Below, piece after piece: positions 1 to 8,820 of a stretch of 64,000 nt of DNA. Position 1 is the stretch's first letter; each line of letters starts with the position of its first letter. This DNA comes from JANQEU01 sp965242805 (GTDB lineage Bacteria > Bacteroidota > Bacteroidia > Cytophagales > Cyclobacteriaceae). Made by a program: the position numbers and the translations under genes. The notes under the pieces were generated by a model that saw nothing but the letters and a program-made list of their open reading frames with translations, did no database searches and was not told where the DNA came from. The stretch spans positions 5,808,888 through 5,872,887 of the forward strand of contig CBDETD010000002.1 in NCBI GenBank assembly GCA_965242805.1, written 5' to 3'.

Positions 1-50
1 AGAGGGTGAGCGCCTGGGTCGCTCAACTCAAAGGTGAGTTTGGTATTTAA
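1..50 (+). CDS. C-terminal end of an unidentified upstream gene (partial)
   Basis: An open frame runs from the window edge (first full codon at 3) to a TAA at 48-50 and ends in AWVAQLKGEFGI. Only 15 residues are visible, so the protein cannot be named. The stop lies 6 bases before the ATG of the RseC-like gene, so it could be the first visible member of the same transcription unit. A chance open frame is equally possible at this length. Confidence 0.3.
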   Translation, partial: RVSAWVAQLKGEFGI

Positions 51-56
51 GACCAA

Positions 57-470
57 ATGGAAGTAGAAGACCACATAGTACATCAGGGATTTGTAACAAG
101 TATCAAGGACCATTTGGCCCACATCAAATTGTTTGATAGGGCCGAATGTGATTCTTGTCATATCAAGGAATTTTGCGGAGCCACCGACGAATCAAGAACT
201 GAATTTGATGTTCCGGATGATGGATTAAAGGTTGGCGATGAAGTAATCCTTGACCTGAAACCCTCCACAGGCCTGAAGGCAATGTTTTGGGCCTACATAT
301 TTCCATTCCTTCTAATTTTGACAGTTCTCGTAATTGGACGCACCCTTGGTGTTCCCGACAAATGGAATGGGATTGTTGCTATCGTGGTCTTATTTCCATA
401 TTTCTTCGGCTTATCTAAGTTTAAAAGCTACCTTCAATCACAATTGGAAATAAGAGTTAGAAAAACATGA
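57..470 (+). CDS. rseC: RseC/MucC-family positive regulator, Rnf-associated
   Basis: This 137-residue protein fits the SoxR-reducing-system/RseC family. It has a short soluble N-terminal domain with a cysteine cluster (CDSCHIKEFCG, about residues 31-41). Two hydrophobic segments follow, about 75-97 (AMFWAYIFPFLLILTVLVIG) and 104-121, and then a short basic tail. In E. coli, RseC works with the Rnf-type Rsx complex to keep SoxR reduced; in Bacteroidota the gene commonly heads the rnf operon, as here. Its stop overlaps the rnfB start (ATGA, 467-470), so the two are translationally coupled. The exact role in this organism is inferred from family and position; a SoxR target is not visible in the window. 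Confidence 0.85.
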   Translation: MEVEDHIVHQGFVTSIKDHLAHIKLFDRAECDSCHIKEFCGATDESRTEFDVPDDGLKVGDEVILDLKPSTGLKAMFWAYIFPFLLILTVLVIGRTLGVPDKWNGIVAIVVLFPYFFGLSKFKSYLQSQLEIRVRKT

Positions 471-1435
471 GTGAAGCAGTACTTTATACGGTAATTATTC
501 TGGTTTCTTTAGGGATTGCTGCTGCTGTAATCCTTTACGTTGTTTCCAGAAAATTTAGGGTCGACGAAGATCCCAGACTTCCAAAGGTCATGGATGCCCT
601 TCCAAATACTAATTGTGGAGGCTGCGGTTATCCAGGTTGTAGCTCATTTGCCAATGAGTTGATCAAGACTGATGATCTGGGTCCTTATCATTGTCCTGTA
701 GGTGGCAATGATGTCATGAAGGAGGTGGCAGAGATCCTAGGATTGGAAGTAGAAGAAAAGGATCCATACATTGCAGTAGTGCGATGTGCGGGCTCTATTG
801 GGGTTCGAATTCATTCCTCCAATTACGACGGTGCCCCAAACTGTACCATAGCTTCAGACCTGTTCAGTGGGGAGAGAGGATGCTCCGATGGGTGTGTTGG
901 GTTGGGTGAATGCGTGGATGCCTGTGATTTTGAGGCCATGTATATGGATGAGCATACAGGTCTACCTGTGGTGATAGAAGATAAGTGTACGGCATGTAAT
1001 GCTTGCGTCACTGCGTGTCCCAAAGATATTATCCAACTCTGGCCTCAGGGTAAGAAAGGTAAAAGGATCTATGTGGCATGTGTCAATGAGGAGAAGGGTG
1101 GTACCGCCAGGAAAAATTGTTCAATGGCGTGTTCCGGTTGTGCCAAGTGTGCTGATGAATGCAAGTATGATGCGATCACAGTCAATAATAACCTGGCTTC
1201 TGTCGACTATGAAAAATGTAAGTTATGTGGTAAATGTGTAGTAGCCTGTGATGTGAGGAACATCATTGCCGATCATTTCAAACCTGAAATGCTGGACAAA
1301 CTAGCCGAACGTCGGGATGCCCGACTCCAAAAAGAAAAGGAAGAAAGGATTGCGGAACGTCAGAAGGCTAAGGCTGAAGCAGCGGCTGCTAAAGAAAAAG
1401 AAGTAACACCTAATCCTGGAACAGATGCTGATTGA
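467..1435 (+). CDS. rnfB: Rnf complex subunit B, ferredoxin-type electron entry subunit
   Basis: RnfB takes electrons from reduced ferredoxin and passes them through iron-sulfur clusters into the membrane Rnf pump. The 322-residue protein has one N-terminal membrane helix (about 5-26). Next comes the conserved Fe-S domain with cysteines 50, 53, 58 and 76 (motif NCGGCGYPGC). Ferredoxin-like cysteine motifs follow (CVGLGECVDAC, CTACNACVTACP, CSGCAKCADEC, CKLCGKCVVAC). The C-terminus is a charged, alanine/lysine/glutamate-rich tail (about 275-315), probably helical. It overlaps rseC by 4 bases and rnfC by 11 bases. Length and domain order are normal for Bacteroidota RnfB. Confidence 0.96.
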   Translation: MSEAVLYTVIILVSLGIAAAVILYVVSRKFRVDEDPRLPKVMDALPNTNCGGCGYPGCSSFANELIKTDDLGPYHCPVGGNDVMKEVAEILGLEVEEKDPYIAVVRCAGSIGVRIHSSNYDGAPNCTIASDLFSGERGCSDGCVGLGECVDACDFEAMYMDEHTGLPVVIEDKCTACNACVTACPKDIIQLWPQGKKGKRIYVACVNEEKGGTARKNCSMACSGCAKCADECKYDAITVNNNLASVDYEKCKLCGKCVVACDVRNIIADHFKPEMLDKLAERRDARLQKEKEERIAERQKAKAEAAAAKEKEVTPNPGTDAD

Positions 1436-2771
1436 GTTACACAACAGGCTAAAGACATTTCACAAGGGTGGAGTTCATCCGCCAGAAAATAAACTATCAG
1501 AACACGCAGGTATTGAAGAATTATCGCTTCCTAAACAGGTGATAATCCCGGTATCCCAACATCTGGGTAAGCCTGCAACGATTGTGGTTGAAAGAGGAGA
1601 TGAGGTCAAAGTTGGCCAGGTGATAGCACTTCATGAGGGCTTCGTTTCTGCCAATATCCATTCATCCGTATCAGGGAAAGTCGGAAAGATTGATGAAATG
1701 ATGACCAGTACCGGATTCAAACAAACGGCTATAACGGTAAGGGTCAAAGATGATATCTGGGATGAGAATATCGACAGAAGTGAAGACCTGATCAGGGATG
1801 TCCCTTATTCTCCCAAGGAGATAGTTGAAAAGGTGATGGAAGCAGGAGTTGTTGGGCAAGGGGGTGCGGCATTCCCCAGTCATGTCAAGCTTTCTGTTCC
1901 CGAGGGCAAACACGTTGATACGTTGATCATCAATGGTGTTGAGTGCGAGCCTTACCTGACGGCAGACCACCGATTAATGCTGGAAAGACCTCATGAGATC
2001 ATGGTCGGGGCAAAGATCCTGATGAAAGCGCTTGGAGTGGATAAAGCCATCGTAGGCATTGAGAACAACAAGCAGGACGCCATTGAGCTAATGACTGAGA
2101 TTGCCAAAGAGTATGAGGGCATCACGGTTGAGTCACTCAAGGTCCAATATCCTCAGGGAGGCGAAAAACAATTGATTGAAGCTCTACTTGGGAGGGAGGT
2201 GCCTTCCGGTGGATTACCAGCGGATGTCGGAACGGTGGTCCACAATGTCGGTACAACTTATTCTGTGTACCAGGCGGTTCAAAAAAATAAGCCTCTCATC
2301 GAAAGAGTTGTCACTGTGACAGGTAAGAAAGTCTCGAAACCAGCAAATTACCTCGTAAGGATTGGAACTTCCGTGACAGAATTGATTGAGGCATCGGGAG
2401 GTCTACCGGAAAACACGGGAAAAGTGGTCAGTGGAGGACCGATGATGGGCAAAGCACTTCCGGATATTGATGTTCCCATAGCCAAGGCCACCTCAGGGAT
2501 TCTATTGATACCTACGTTTGAATCCAAGCGAAACGAAGTTTATAACTGCGTGAGGTGTGGGAAGTGTATTGAGGTCTGCCCCATGGGACTCGAACCTTAT
2601 CACCTTATGTTGTTGGGTAAGGGAAAGAACAAGGATAAGGCCAAGGAAGAAAATATTCTGGACTGTATTGAGTGCGGATCTTGCTCATTCATTTGTCCAT
2701 CAAACCGACCTATTTTGGATTTTATCCGATATGGAAAATCCCAGGTCAGAAATGCAGATAGTAAACCATGA
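1425..2771 (+). CDS. rnfC: Rnf complex subunit C, NADH/FMN and 4Fe-4S subunit
   Basis: RnfC is the peripheral subunit that exchanges electrons with NAD+/NADH. The 448-residue protein starts with the RnfC N-terminal barrel-sandwich region (HKGGVHPPENK, about 13-24). It then has the complex-I 51-kDa-like nucleotide/FMN fold with the glycine-rich GVVGQGGAAFPSH at 141-153, a SLBB-like segment, and two 4Fe-4S motifs (C375, 378, 381, 385 and C414, 417, 420, 424). It lacks the long alanine-rich C-terminal repeats of enterobacterial RnfC, as expected for this phylum. The ATG at 1425 lies inside rnfB and the stop overlaps rnfD by 4 bases. Confidence 0.96.
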   Translation: MLIELHNRLKTFHKGGVHPPENKLSEHAGIEELSLPKQVIIPVSQHLGKPATIVVERGDEVKVGQVIALHEGFVSANIHSSVSGKVGKIDEMMTSTGFKQTAITVRVKDDIWDENIDRSEDLIRDVPYSPKEIVEKVMEAGVVGQGGAAFPSHVKLSVPEGKHVDTLIINGVECEPYLTADHRLMLERPHEIMVGAKILMKALGVDKAIVGIENNKQDAIELMTEIAKEYEGITVESLKVQYPQGGEKQLIEALLGREVPSGGLPADVGTVVHNVGTTYSVYQAVQKNKPLIERVVTVTGKKVSKPANYLVRIGTSVTELIEASGGLPENTGKVVSGGPMMGKALPDIDVPIAKATSGILLIPTFESKRNEVYNCVRCGKCIEVCPMGLEPYHLMLLGKGKNKDKAKEENILDCIECGSCSFICPSNRPILDFIRYGKSQVRNADSKP

Positions 2772-3769
2772 GCACTACACTACTCACCGTAGCTCCGTCT
2801 CCTCATATACATCAGGAAATGACCACACCTCAAATCATGAGGGGAGTGATCTATGCCATGCTACCGGCCCTGGGATTTTCGATTTACACGTTTGGGATAG
2901 GAGCAGTGAACGTGACGATGATCGCCATCTTAAGTTGCGCATTCTTCGAATATCTGATCTGTAAACATTTTCTTAAGGTAAAGTCATCAGTTACCGACGG
3001 GTCTGCTATTATAACTGGTATCCTTCTCGCCTTTAATGTGCCCAGCAATTTACCCTGGTATATTGTAGTAATTGGTGCGGCAGTTGCTGTCGGTATAGGA
3101 AAAATGAGCTTCGGAGGTCTGGGTAACAATCCATTCAATCCCGCATTGGTTGGCAGGGTATTTCTGTTTATTTCTTTCCCCGTCCAGATGACAAGTTGGC
3201 CTCAACCAATAGCTTCCTGGACAATTGACGGGGCGACAGGAGCGACTCCACTAGGAGTGCTGAAAGATGGATTGCGTCTTGGGAGTACGATTCCAGAGAT
3301 CCAACCGGATATTCCTGCATACCTCGATATGTTCCTTGGATTCCAGGGAGGTTCACTGGGAGAGATGTCAGGGTTGGCCCTTATCATAGGACTGATTTAC
3401 ATGCTATACAAGAAGATTGTCACCTGGCACATCCCTGTGTCCATGATCATTACAATCTTCGTAATCGCAGGGGCCTTCTGGTTCATCAACCCCGACCGGT
3501 ATATGGATCCATTGTTTCATATACTGAGTGGAGGAGTTCTTCTTGGTGCTGTTTTCATGGCGACCGATTACGTGACGTCCCCATTTACCCATAAGGGAAT
3601 GCTGATCTTCGGATTTGGAATTGGCCTGATCACAGTACTGATACGACTATTTGGTTCTTACCCGGAGGGAGTTTCATTTGCTATACTGATCATGAATGCT
3701 TTCGTTCCGTTGATCAACAGATATACGAAACCACGAAGATTTGGAAATAAACCTGTAAGCAATGGCTGA
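2768..3769 (+). CDS. rnfD: Rnf complex subunit D, membrane FMN protein
   Basis: RnfD is an integral membrane subunit of the sodium- or proton-translocating ferredoxin:NAD+ oxidoreductase, related to NqrB. The 333-residue product is highly hydrophobic with about nine or ten predicted membrane helices. It carries the conserved DGSAIITGILLAFN segment (77-90), NPFNPALVGR (121-130) and the flavinylation motif GATPLG. Thr160 in that motif is the expected site of phosphoester-linked FMN. The gene overlaps rnfC by 4 bases (ATGA) and rnfG by 8 bases, so it belongs to one polycistronic message. Confidence 0.96.
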   Translation: MSTTLLTVAPSPHIHQEMTTPQIMRGVIYAMLPALGFSIYTFGIGAVNVTMIAILSCAFFEYLICKHFLKVKSSVTDGSAIITGILLAFNVPSNLPWYIVVIGAAVAVGIGKMSFGGLGNNPFNPALVGRVFLFISFPVQMTSWPQPIASWTIDGATGATPLGVLKDGLRLGSTIPEIQPDIPAYLDMFLGFQGGSLGEMSGLALIIGLIYMLYKKIVTWHIPVSMIITIFVIAGAFWFINPDRYMDPLFHILSGGVLLGAVFMATDYVTSPFTHKGMLIFGFGIGLITVLIRLFGSYPEGVSFAILIMNAFVPLINRYTKPRRFGNKPVSNG

Positions 3770-4355
3770 GCAACGATCCTCTTCTTTTTTCAACATGCTG
3801 ATCACTCTTGCGTTGGTGACATTGGCATCCGGAGTTTCCCTCGGATTTGTGTATAAGTATACCAAAGGTCCGATCGAAGCTGCCAGACTTGCCAAACAGA
3901 TGAGAGCAATTAGCCAGGCGCTTGATCAGTATGACAACGCGCCCGTTGATGATTCTTTCAAAATTCCCGGATTGGTGGATGACGACTCACTTACCGTTTT
4001 TCCGGGCTATGTGAATGGAGAACTTACTGGCGTTGCCATTCAGACCTATTCCAATAAAGGATACACCACCCGAATATGGATCATGGCCGGTTTCAATGCC
4101 AAGGGATTGATACACGATGTAGTTGTCCTTGAGCATAAGGAAACACCTGGTTTGGGTTCGAAAATGAGTTCAGATGACTTCAAAGGTCAATACCTTGGCG
4201 TTGACCTGTCTTCAAAGGATATCAGGGTGACAAAGGACGGAGGATCAATCAATGCGATATCAGGCGCGACCATATCCTCACGGGCAATGTCCGAAGCAAT
4301 CCAGTTGGCGTATGACTCTTACATGAATTATAAGAATGAAGAAGGAACTAACTAA
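3762..4355 (+). CDS. rnfG: Rnf complex subunit G, periplasmic covalent-FMN subunit
   Basis: RnfG, related to NqrC, anchors a covalently bound FMN on the outer face of the membrane. The 197-residue protein has one N-terminal helix (about 11-30) and an FMN-binding domain with HKETPGLGSK (125-134) and the flavinylation motif SGATISS (167-173), with Thr170 as the expected attachment residue. It overlaps rnfD by 8 bases and rnfE by 20 bases. FMN attachment needs an ApbE-type transferase; no apbE is present in this window, so that enzyme must be encoded elsewhere. Confidence 0.95.
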   Translation: MAEQRSSSFFNMLITLALVTLASGVSLGFVYKYTKGPIEAARLAKQMRAISQALDQYDNAPVDDSFKIPGLVDDDSLTVFPGYVNGELTGVAIQTYSNKGYTTRIWIMAGFNAKGLIHDVVVLEHKETPGLGSKMSSDDFKGQYLGVDLSSKDIRVTKDGGSINAISGATISSRAMSEAIQLAYDSYMNYKNEEGTN

Positions 4356-4938
4356 TCGAGAGAACTTTGCAAAAGGGCTGATTGATGAAAATCCTGTTTT
4401 CGTCCTCCTTCTGGGGCTGTGTCCTGCCCTGGGTGTGACCACTTCGGCTATCAATGGTCTGGGAATGGGTTTGGCGACCATGTTCGTATTGCTGATGTCA
4501 AACCTCGTGATATCAATGGTACGAAGCTTCATTCCTCAAAAGGTTAGGATTCCTTCCTTCATTGTCGTGATCGCATCTTTTGTGACCGTGGTTGACCTCG
4601 TCATGGCGGGCTTTGCACCTGGACTACATGAACAGCTCGGTCTTTTCATTCCTTTGATCGTGGTGAATTGTATCGTTCTGGGAAGGGCAGAGGCATATGC
4701 GTCAAAGCATGCGTTGAAGTCTTCAATTATTGACGGATTGGGCATGGGAGTTGGATTCACCTTTGCCCTGACAACATTAGGAGGGATCAGGGAAGTTCTT
4801 GGCAGTCTCTCATTGTTTGGATTTAAATTTTGGGAGGCGGATGGAATGATATTGTTTATCCTGGCTCCCGGGGCGTTCATCGCACTGGGATTCATCATAG
4901 GATATTTTGAATGGAGAAAAAATAGGAAAACTGCATAG
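4336..4938 (+). CDS. rnfE: Rnf complex subunit E, membrane subunit
   Basis: RnfE (NqrD family) is one of two homologous six-helix membrane subunits that form the ion path and hold an Fe-S centre between them. The 200-residue protein has the family signatures NPVFVLLLGLCPALGVTTSA (about 19-38) and VVNCIVLGRAEAYASK (about 112-127). The cysteines in those two segments (LGLCPALG and NCIVLGRA) are the likely metal ligands. The ATG at 4336 lies 20 bases inside rnfG, a longer overlap than at the other junctions, but it aligns with the family N-terminus (LTNRENFAKGL). Confidence 0.95.
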   Translation: MKKELTNRENFAKGLIDENPVFVLLLGLCPALGVTTSAINGLGMGLATMFVLLMSNLVISMVRSFIPQKVRIPSFIVVIASFVTVVDLVMAGFAPGLHEQLGLFIPLIVVNCIVLGRAEAYASKHALKSSIIDGLGMGVGFTFALTTLGGIREVLGSLSLFGFKFWEADGMILFILAPGAFIALGFIIGYFEWRKNRKTA

Positions 4939-4940
4939 CT

Positions 4941-5516
4941 ATGGACGGATACCTGACCATCATTGTATCAGCAATTTTTATCAATAACATTGTCTTAGCC
5001 AGGTTTCTAGGGATCTGTCCGTTCCTGGGCGTTTCGAAGAACACATCCACCGCCGTGGGTATGGGAGGCGCTGTCCTTTTCGTCATGACCGTGGCGACCA
5101 TTGTTACGTTTCTTATCTATCAGTTCTTACTCTTACCTTTAGAGATCACCTACCTGCAAACTGTTGCTTACATACTTGTGATTGCCTTCCTGGTCCAGGT
5201 AGTGGAGATCGTGTTGAAGAAAGTAAGCCCGGATCTGTACCAGGCATTGGGAGTATTCCTGCCATTGATCACGACGAACTGCGCGATACTTGGGGTGGCT
5301 ATTCTCGTTATCCAGAATGACTATGACCTCTTACAAAGTGTGGTCTTTGCCATAGCTAATGCCATTGGATTCACCCTGGCAATCGTACTTTTCTCAAGCC
5401 TACGGGAGCATCTCGAAATGGCAGAGCTACCTCCAGCAATGAAAGGAGTACCTGCTGCATTGATCATTGCTGGTATTTTAAGCATGGCCTTCATGGGATT
5501 TGCTGGATTGGTTTAG
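4941..5516 (+). CDS. rnfA: Rnf complex subunit A, membrane subunit
   Basis: RnfA (NqrE family) is the partner of RnfE in the membrane core. The 191-residue protein is almost wholly hydrophobic with six predicted helices. It shows the family motifs INNIVLARFLGICPFLGVSK (about 14-33) and TTNCAILGVAIL (about 110-121), each with the conserved cysteine. It starts 2 bases after the rnfE stop and is the last gene of the operon. A 9-bp stem-loop follows at 5542-5572. The full B-C-D-G-E-A set is therefore present and intact. Confidence 0.96.
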   Translation: MDGYLTIIVSAIFINNIVLARFLGICPFLGVSKNTSTAVGMGGAVLFVMTVATIVTFLIYQFLLLPLEITYLQTVAYILVIAFLVQVVEIVLKKVSPDLYQALGVFLPLITTNCAILGVAILVIQNDYDLLQSVVFAIANAIGFTLAIVLFSSLREHLEMAELPPAMKGVPAALIIAGILSMAFMGFAGLV

Positions 5517-5541
5517 GACCTTCTATTACCACACTTAATTG

Positions 5542-5572
5542 TCAGCCTGAGCAATTTGAACTGTCAGGCTGA
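5542..5572 (+). terminator. Stem-loop after the rnf operon
   Basis: Perfect 9-bp arms tcagcctga (5542-5550) and tcaggctga (5564-5572) enclose a 13-nt loop, 26 bases after the rnfA stop. There is no downstream T run, so intrinsic termination is not proven. It could equally be a message-stabilising hairpin. Confidence 0.4.
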
Positions 5573-5626
5573 GGTTCTCAAAGACTTGCTTTGAATCATA
5601 CGCTCTGTGGCTTGGCCAAATACACC

Positions 5627-5705
5627 CCTGCAGTTCTTTCGACGGAACAGCGAGTATTGTTGCACCGAAGAGAATTGAAAGTGGAGGAGAAAACTATTCA
5701 TAAAT
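5627..5705 (+). repeat. Half copy of the intergenic palindromic repeat family
   Basis: The segment cctgcagttctttcgacgga to ctattcataa resembles the left half of the large palindrome at 19479-19590, with several differences and an insertion in the middle. It sits in the 5517-5862 intergenic gap with the two REP-like hairpins. Confidence 0.6.
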
Positions 5706-5745
5706 TGTATGTGGAAATATGAACAGTTTCTCATTTATTTTTTAA

Positions 5746-5812
5746 CTGGCACTCGTTACAAACGAGCGCCAGCATTGTAGCGTTACCCTAATCCTCGTTT
5801 GCAACGAGGATT
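5746..5812 (+). repeat. Paired REP-like hairpins
   Basis: Two different hairpins lie 17 bases apart. The first (5746-5772) has 11-bp arms ctggcactcgt/acgagcgccag with one mismatch and a 5-nt loop. The second (5790-5812) has perfect 10-bp arms aatcctcgtt/aacgaggatt with a 3-nt loop, followed by a run of A. Paired hairpins of this kind resemble REP elements mobilised by RAYT transposases; no transposase gene is in the window. On the minus strand the A run reads as a T run, but the gene at 5863-8820 ends above 5812, so the second hairpin could also terminate that gene. Confidence 0.55.
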
Positions 5813-5862
5813 ACAAAAAAAACTGCATTTGCAATGCTTTAATAGAAAAGCTTCAAATAATA

Positions 5863-8820
5863 TCAAGGTCTCACTAACAACTCCTCTATGTCATAGACCT
5901 CCCCATTCTTAATAACTGTCCTGATCTTCCGTGTATTCCGAATATCCTCAAGTGGGTTGGCCTCCAGTATGACCAGGTCTGCCAGTTTTCCCACTTCGAC
6001 AGAACCCAGATCATCCCAGGCGTTCAGGAGCCTGGCATTGTTTATCGTAGCTGTCTGCAGGACCTCCAAAGGTGTTAACCCGGCATCCTGGTACGTCTCC
6101 AACTCAAGATGAAGTCCAAATCCATAAGGAATAATAGGGGAGTCGGTACCCGCCACTACAAATCCTCCTTTATCATGTACATCCCTGACCATTTGTATCA
6201 AATTTTGGTACAATCTCTCAGAATCTTCCCATTCGGCGTCCATCATGCCGGGAATACCTCTGGGCCTGCTCCCAACGAATGCCTGCCATCTATTGTCCTG
6301 GAAAATGGATGAATCCCTGTTCATTAAATACTTGTAGGCCAGAATGGACGTTGTCGGTGTGAATGACATCCCTGATTTAGCCAGGAGATCTGTGACATCA
6401 CCGTAGGAATTGAACGTTCTGCTTAGCTTGGAGGAATAGCCGATCCTGCTTGTTCCACTCACATGCTCTGTGCCATCGGTGCCATAACCAACTGCGGGAA
6501 AAACTTCATGGGAAGTTACCGGAATTCCCAGTTTGTGGGCTCCTAATACTACCTGACGTTGCAAGGGATCAGGCAGACGCACATAAGTTTTGATAAGATC
6601 ATATTCCAGTACATCTGCCCTGTTCAATTCCATTTCTATTTGCTCAACAGACTCCGTTGTGGCACCGCCATCATAATAGATCCTCGTTCCATCGATTGGT
6701 CCTCCTGTATAGAAGATCCTGGGGCCTAATGCTGTCCCGGATTGGATGGCTTCCCTTCTGCACAATACATCATAAGGATTACTTGAAGGATTTCTCATAG
6801 TGGTGACTCCCCAGGCCAGCCATTTACGGCCAAGTACTTCGCCATTACTGCTCTCTTCATGGGCATGATTATCAATAAGACCGGGGATGATGTATGTCCC
6901 CGTTGCGTCAATTTCCCTGGTGCCTTCCGATTCGATATTACTGGAGATACTGGTTATCTCTGAACCTTCAATAGTAATGTCCATATTTTCGAGGATTTCT
7001 CCTGTCCGGACATCGATGATATTACCTCTCCGAAGCACAAGTTTTGTGTCCGGTATATTACGTTTCCAACTCAGATCCATTGGAAGTTCACGAGATGAGC
7101 CGTCTTCGATATTGACAACCTTAAGTCGATCAGTGGCTAAATAAAGGACCGACCTCGAGTCACCACTCCAGCTTGGCATGTCAGATAATTCATTTGTCAA
7201 CCTTGTCGGTTCATCCGTGGCATCTCCGTACTCATCAACGGGCATTAACCACAAGGTACCTTTTCCCTTAATCACCATGTGTTTTCCATCCGGTGACCAT
7301 TTGGGGCCGTCGTTTCCTCTCTTACCAAATGACCAGTGTTCAACCGCTTCCTGGGGACGCATTTCACCATCATCGACTGAGAAAAGAAAGACCCTGTTGA
7401 CTCCCTCCCTGTATAGGGAAGAGTAGGGGTCCAGTATGCTCAATGCCAATATTCTGGAGTCCGCCGACCATGTGGGCGTACCAACACTACTTCCAAGATC
7501 ACCGGCAATTACCCTGCTTTCGCCTGTGTTGATCTCCACAAGGTTCAAAGCCCCGCCTCGTGGCCCAAAACTTTGGGTGAATGCAATCTGATTGCCATTG
7601 GGGGACCAGCTGATCCCTGAGGGTGATCCATCCGTTTCCAGGATTTTCCTGATCTTTCTTTCCTCGAGATTATAGATCCAAATTCCAAAAGAAGAATCAA
7701 CATCTGAGCAGTACGCAACTTCCGAACCATCCGGTGACCATACGGGCATGATCTGGACGTAGGGATCATTGGTCATCTGAACGAGGGAACCGTCCTCACG
7801 TCTAAGGTAAAGATCCTGGAGAGCTGTAAAAACCACTTGTTTACCATCCGGACTCAATGCAGGATCAAGGATCCCTTTCACTGGAAATGGACCTTCACTG
7901 CGCAGATCTCTTTTCCTTCTCTCGTAGGGTGTTCTATCAAGTATTAAGGGGACGGAGAACGGAACATCTTTTATTGTCTCCTGATTCCTGAGTTTTATCT
8001 TCCCAGAGGCTGTAAAAAGCATGTCTCCTTCGGCTGTCCATGAAACCGGAAATGGAAAGACATCTTCTTCCTCTGATGTGATAGTTGTTGATTTCCCATC
8101 TTCAAGGGAGACACTCATAAGTTTGGAGATGGATTGTTTTCTTTCATTGAATACCAATTCACTTCCGGACTCATTCCATGAAATTCCGGCCAATCTTCCT
8201 TGTCCCTGGTAGTGACTCTTCCTTTTACCAGATGTCATATCCTGGATAATGATACCGCTGGTTTCATTTCCTGCGGAGACATATGCCAGTCTGTTTCCGT
8301 CAGGGGACCATCTTGGATCATATTCGTTTCCGGCATCATTCGTGACAGGATTGATCTGTTCAGCCACGATGTCCATTGACCAGATATCGTAGCTCCCGCC
8401 TCGGTCGGATGAAAAGACCAGCTGAGTGCCGTCTGGTGACCAGTCAGGCTCTCGGTAATCAAAAGCTCCGCTTGTCATTTGTTTGAGTCCTGAGCCATCT
8501 ACATTGATGATGTAGACATGCCAGTTGCCCTCCCAATAGGCCTGAAAAGTAATCTGTGATCCATCGGGGGACCATTTGGGTTGACGGGCATTGCCGAGGG
8601 AGTCCGTTATGGCTAGAGCTTCACCACCATCCACAGGCATAAGCCAGATCCGTCCCAGGAGATCGAAAGCGATGGTATTCTTGTCGGGAGACAAGGTGGC
8701 TGCCATGTTAGTGCCTTCATCGAGTTTAAATTCCTTGATGACTTTTTCAGGGACTTGATCGGATGAACCGACACATCCCATGAGGAATACAGTTACTACC
8801 AATATTGAAAATGCTTTCAT
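5863..8820 (-). CDS. Exported amidohydrolase with N-terminal TolB-like beta-propeller (lipoprotein)
   Basis: The 985-residue product starts at the ATG at 8818-8820, which gives a clean lipoprotein signal (MKAFSILVVTVFLMGC, lipid cysteine 16). An upstream in-frame ATG at 8928 would put 36 unlikely residues in front. About residues 25-600 hold repeated PD40/TolB-type blades (many copies of WSPDG). About 610-985 form an amidohydrolase-superfamily domain (imidazolonepropionase-like). It begins with LRRGNIIDVRTGEI, has the metal-site HAH (652 and 654) and later TSHE, EHVSG and GTDSP, and closes with GKLADLVILEANPLEDI. Such fusions are common in Bacteroidota and are thought to hydrolyse peptides or cyclic amides in the periplasm; the substrate is unknown. 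It is transcribed alone, convergent with the rnf operon. Confidence 0.88.
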   Translation of the reverse strand: MKAFSILVVTVFLMGCVGSSDQVPEKVIKEFKLDEGTNMAATLSPDKNTIAFDLLGRIWLMPVDGGEALAITDSLGNARQPKWSPDGSQITFQAYWEGNWHVYIINVDGSGLKQMTSGAFDYREPDWSPDGTQLVFSSDRGGSYDIWSMDIVAEQINPVTNDAGNEYDPRWSPDGNRLAYVSAGNETSGIIIQDMTSGKRKSHYQGQGRLAGISWNESGSELVFNERKQSISKLMSVSLEDGKSTTITSEEEDVFPFPVSWTAEGDMLFTASGKIKLRNQETIKDVPFSVPLILDRTPYERRKRDLRSEGPFPVKGILDPALSPDGKQVVFTALQDLYLRREDGSLVQMTNDPYVQIMPVWSPDGSEVAYCSDVDSSFGIWIYNLEERKIRKILETDGSPSGISWSPNGNQIAFTQSFGPRGGALNLVEINTGESRVIAGDLGSSVGTPTWSADSRILALSILDPYSSLYREGVNRVFLFSVDDGEMRPQEAVEHWSFGKRGNDGPKWSPDGKHMVIKGKGTLWLMPVDEYGDATDEPTRLTNELSDMPSWSGDSRSVLYLATDRLKVVNIEDGSSRELPMDLSWKRNIPDTKLVLRRGNIIDVRTGEILENMDITIEGSEITSISSNIESEGTREIDATGTYIIPGLIDNHAHEESSNGEVLGRKWLAWGVTTMRNPSSNPYDVLCRREAIQSGTALGPRIFYTGGPIDGTRIYYDGGATTESVEQIEMELNRADVLEYDLIKTYVRLPDPLQRQVVLGAHKLGIPVTSHEVFPAVGYGTDGTEHVSGTSRIGYSSKLSRTFNSYGDVTDLLAKSGMSFTPTTSILAYKYLMNRDSSIFQDNRWQAFVGSRPRGIPGMMDAEWEDSERLYQNLIQMVRDVHDKGGFVVAGTDSPIIPYGFGLHLELETYQDAGLTPLEVLQTATINNARLLNAWDDLGSVEVGKLADLVILEANPLEDIRNTRKIRTVIKNGEVYDIEELLVRP

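Noticed and set aside
57..5516. An NQR (Na+-NADH:quinone reductase) operon instead of Rnf
   Set aside because: The presence of RnfB with ferredoxin-type cysteine motifs and the absence of NqrF fix the complex as Rnf.
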